Assembly: GCA_903934275.1 (NCBI GenBank)
Contig: CAIZNF010000683.1
Location: forward strand, 1 to 6,992
DNA from: an uncultured Nitrosomonadales bacterium
Lineage (GTDB): Bacteria; Pseudomonadota; Gammaproteobacteria; Burkholderiales; Gallionellaceae
Length of the DNA: 6,992 nt
Direction of reading: 5' to 3'
The position numbers were made by a program, and so were the translations under genes. The notes beneath the pieces were generated by a model. It saw nothing but the letters and a program-made list of their open reading frames with translations. It did not search any database and was not told the DNA's origin. Below, piece by piece: positions 4,991 through 6,992 of this stretch. Position 1 is the stretch's first letter; each line of letters starts with the position of its first letter.

Positions 4991-6463
4991 TCACCAAGCA
5001 ACCCGCTGATCAAACTCAAACACCGGTTCGGGCTGGGCTGATGAATCCCATTGAGGGTCGTTGCCAGCCTGATGCCGATGCGCCTGTTCGAGTTCCCACA
5101 GCGGCGGCCCGCGTGCCGAAGCGATACACGGCGGCAGAGTGGACTCACCCAGATGCTCCAGAATCTTGCGCACAGAACTGCCCTCGGTAATGAACGCGAT
5201 GATGCGCATCGGCGACTGACACAACGGACACACCAACGGCAGCGTTTCATATATGCGCGCCAGCAACATTGCCCACAGATAGTGCGAAGCTGCACGATGT
5301 GGCGGTGCGTCTGCTTTGGTGGTATCCACTGGCTGCGGCACAATCACCGGCAACGGTGCTAAAGCCGTGACTGCCGCACGCATGGGTGAATTCGGTGCCA
5401 GCACACCGTAGTAACGATGACGATGCGCACGCGGTGGCGGGATGAGGGCGGCGATCTTGTCGATCAGTTCCAGCGGGGTGAGCACCAGATCACGCGGGCT
5501 ATCGGAGCGGGGCTTGGGGTTGTGGTAGACCAGATGATCGGCATCCATCTGGTGCAAATGCTCCAGCGCGAAGGGAGGACGGGCGCAGTAGCGTAGCAGG
5601 CGTTCCAGCCCTGCACGGTCCGTGCCGCCGATGCACACCGAGGCATCCAATGAAAAACCGCCGCCATGTTCCCAGCCCATCATCTCGTCATGGTCGCTCT
5701 TGCCGATCAGGCCGCGCCGGACGAAGGCGCGCAGGATGCGCTGCCGCACTTGGACTTGCACCTGGGCGATGGCGGCGGCATCCAGGTCGGTTGCGGCATG
5801 GAAGTCCACGCCCGCCACTGCATCTGCCGCGCCAGTTGCATCGGCAATATTTGCAGCAGGCGCGAACACCCCATCCACGATGCAGCAATGAAAGTGGGTG
5901 TGTTCGTTTAGTGACGAGCCAAAACGGTGGATGAAAGCGATTACGCCGATACGGGCGGTGGGGGCACAACCGGGGCTGTGCTCGCGCAAGCAGCGTTCTA
6001 CCGTGCGCAACAAGATGCGCAGCACGGCTCCTTGCAGGGCGGTGTCGCGTTGCAGAAAGTAGCGCAGGCGCTTGGGCACCGAGAGCACCCATTGACGCAC
6101 AGGGAGCCGAGGAAAGACGTGATCAGTCAGATGCGCGGCAGTCTCGGCCATGCGGCGCGTGTTGCACGAAGGACACACGCCACGCCCCTTGCATGAAAAA
6201 GCGATCAGGAAGTCGTGCCCGCACTCGTCGCAGTGGGCGCGGGCGAAGCCGTTGGCTAAAATCCCGCAGTCGAGATAGCGGCGAAAAGCTTGCTCAATAT
6301 AGGCGGGGGTGGATTCATCGCCCGGCCCGCCGGTGAGCGCAAGCCACGTTTCGATGTGCGTCTGCACGGTGCGATACCAGAGGGTTTTCTCGGGTTGGCG
6401 GCGCTGATAGCACTGGGCTTGCGGTGCGATACGTTTGACTGCGGCATCCATGGGATACCCCAT
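4991..6463 (-). CDS. IS91-family HUH transposase, 490 aa
   Basis: This is a rolling-circle (HUH) transposase of full family length. Residues 78-100 form the N-terminal zinc-binding region (CDEC at 78-81, C91, CPSC at 97-100), followed by the typical VLSVPKRLRYFLQRD block (126-140). The metal-binding histidines lie in HTHFH (188-192). RYCARPPFAL (291-300) holds Tyr292, the likely nucleophile that would nick at oriIS and stay linked to the DNA. YHNPKP (313-318) and RHRYYGVLAPNS (348-359) are further family landmarks. A second cysteine pair (CPLC, 412-415) is followed by MRIIAFI (419-425), also typical of the family. No frameshift or internal stop is present, so the protein may be active. I took ATG at 6463; Met5 (6451) is an alternative, and no strong ribosome binding site decides between them. 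It lies between the RND fragment and the interrupted array gene. Confidence 0.92.
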   Translation of the reverse strand: MGYPMDAAVKRIAPQAQCYQRRQPEKTLWYRTVQTHIETWLALTGGPGDESTPAYIEQAFRRYLDCGILANGFARAHCDECGHDFLIAFSCKGRGVCPSCNTRRMAETAAHLTDHVFPRLPVRQWVLSVPKRLRYFLQRDTALQGAVLRILLRTVERCLREHSPGCAPTARIGVIAFIHRFGSSLNEHTHFHCCIVDGVFAPAANIADATGAADAVAGVDFHAATDLDAAAIAQVQVQVRQRILRAFVRRGLIGKSDHDEMMGWEHGGGFSLDASVCIGGTDRAGLERLLRYCARPPFALEHLHQMDADHLVYHNPKPRSDSPRDLVLTPLELIDKIAALIPPPRAHRHRYYGVLAPNSPMRAAVTALAPLPVIVPQPVDTTKADAPPHRAASHYLWAMLLARIYETLPLVCPLCQSPMRIIAFITEGSSVRKILEHLGESTLPPCIASARGPPLWELEQAHRHQAGNDPQWDSSAQPEPVFEFDQRVAW

Positions 6464-6559
6464 TGGGCTGATTGGATACCCGCATCGTAGAGAACGAACG
6501 TTCTGTCGTCAACAAATTCGCACCCGAATCGTAGCGCAGCCACCGTTCCGACGAAGATG
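6464..6559 (-). promoter_or_regulatory. Transposase upstream region and probable terIS side
   Basis: This short gap lies between the transposase start and the stop codon of the RND gene. It has two small inverted repeats: AGAACG-AA-CGTTCT (6491-6504) and ATTCG-CACC-CGAAT (6516-6529). A direct repeat ATCGTAG occurs at 6484-6490 and 6528-6534. IS91-family terIS ends carry subterminal palindromes, so one or both may belong to terIS. The first could instead be an operator for the transposase promoter. I see no clear -10/-35 pair. Confidence 0.4.
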
Positions 6560-6991
6560 CTACTGGAATTTCTTATACAGCGTGGCGTAATACAACACCG
6601 GAATCACCACCAGCGTCAGCAGCGTGGAGACCAGGATACCGAATATCAGGGAGATTGCCAGCCCATTGAAAATGGGGTCATCCAAAATAAACAGCGCGCC
6701 CAACATCGCCGCCAGCCCGGTCAAAATGATCGGCTTGGCCCGCGCGCTGGCAGCTGTGATCACCGCCTGCTGCAACGCCACGCCATCACGCAATTGCAGA
6801 TTAACGAAGTCCACCAGCAAGATTGAATTGCGCACAATGATACCGGCCAGCGCGATCATGCCGATCATCGAAGTCGCGGTGTACTGCGCGCCGAGCAACG
6901 CGTGCCCCGGCATCACACCGATGATGGTGAGCGGGATCGGTGCCATGATGACTAGAGGCACGAGATACGACTTGAACTGCGCCACCACCAG
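6560..6991 (-). pseudogene. RND efflux permease, C-terminal fragment of about 143 residues
   Basis: This is the C-terminal part of an inner-membrane proton-driven RND pump subunit (AcrB/HAE-like superfamily), whose usual length is over 1,000 residues. Visible parts are a helix with VPLVIMAPIPLTIIG, one with GMIALAGIIVRNSILLVDF, one with KPIILTGLAAMLGALFIL, and the last helix with GLAISLIFGILVSTLLTLVV. The end is KKFQ and TAG (6562-6560). In the helix with VRN, the Arg occupies the place of the conserved charged or polar residue of the proton-relay helix. On the loop the gene cannot be completed: beyond 141 the frame enters gene F'. The fragment therefore appears to have lost about 85 percent of the gene, although an intact relative may exist elsewhere in the genome. 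It was probably carried here next to the IS91 element. Confidence 0.85.
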
Positions 6992-6992
6992 C
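6852..6992. repeat. Right copy of 141-base terminal direct repeat
   Basis: Identical to 1-141. On the closed loop this is a single stretch of RND coding sequence, and base 6992 is followed by base 142. The two copies should be counted as one. Confidence 0.95.

Larger units (their letters stand above)
4788..6550 (-). mobile_element. IS91-family insertion sequence (right end approximate)
   Basis: The element consists of the transposase gene at 4991-6463, about 200 non-coding bases downstream carrying the oriIS end, and an upstream terIS side. The oriIS boundary at 4788 is fixed by loss of homology to the interrupted gene, by the adjacent CTTG, and by the terminal motif TTTCCTATC. The terIS boundary lies somewhere between about 6505 and 6559 and cannot be fixed, since IS91 makes no target duplication. 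The length of about 1.75 kb fits the family. Its coding region is visibly richer in G+C than the gene array. IS91 elements transpose by rolling-circle replication from oriIS; when terIS is ignored they carry along DNA upstream of the transposase. Confidence 0.8.

Noticed and set aside
5051..6196. Several open frames on the plus strand opposite the transposase
   Set aside because: They are Arg/Pro/Ala/His-rich shadow frames of a G+C-rich gene with clear family motifs on the other strand.
4991..6463. The loop as a small plasmid with the HUH protein as its replication initiator
   Set aside because: The zinc region, HTHFH block, RYCARPP and MRIIAFI are typical of IS91 transposases, and there is no separate plasmid origin, partition or mobilisation gene.

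Overview
The window looks like metagenome-derived DNA from a beta- or gammaproteobacterium. This rests on the type of RND efflux pump, the IS91-family transposase and the Shine-Dalgarno-led operon; I cannot place the species. The first 141 bases are identical to the last 141 (1-141 = 6852-6992). The sequence therefore closes into a 6,851-base loop, most simply a contig whose ends share one 141-mer. Every gene I can support lies on the minus strand, so transcription runs from high to low coordinates.

Layout in transcription order: (1) 6991-6560, the last ~143 codons of an RND efflux permease. (2) About 6550-4788, an IS91-family element with a 490-residue HUH transposase (6463-4991). Its oriIS-type terminus at 4788 abuts a CTTG target. 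(3) 4787-4651, the last 45 codons of a gene cut by that insertion. (4) 4625-282, five intact, tightly packed genes: A (219 aa), B (282), C (348), D (230) and E (348). (5) 247-101, the 5' end of a sixth gene, F', a near copy of the start of E, running straight into RND sequence. On the loop, F' precedes the RND fragment and the order starts again.

Genes A-E have gaps of only 7-17 bases, each with a plausible ribosome binding site except a weak one at B, so they look like one mRNA. A and D are clear paralogues, and the cut fragment at 4651 belongs with them. B, C and E have unrelated bodies. Yet all five intact proteins, and F' at its start, share an N-terminal format: an opening with I-[NS]-[TS], then 35-50 Ser/Thr/Ala/Asn/Gln-rich residues. 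In the five intact proteins this is followed by a short [TN]-[IL]-S-x-x-A-[RM] motif at residues 40-61. No cleavable signal peptide, transmembrane helix or recognised enzyme motif is visible. I infer a shared export or targeting leader on different passengers; the function is unknown.

The junctions record mobility. IS91 elements move by rolling circle from oriIS and can carry DNA lying upstream of their transposase. On the loop, the DNA upstream of the transposase is the RND fragment followed by the whole gene array, ending at the CTTG beside oriIS. That is the arrangement expected of a one-ended IS91 circle carrying the array. A tandem duplication or an assembly-graph loop would look the same from sequence alone.
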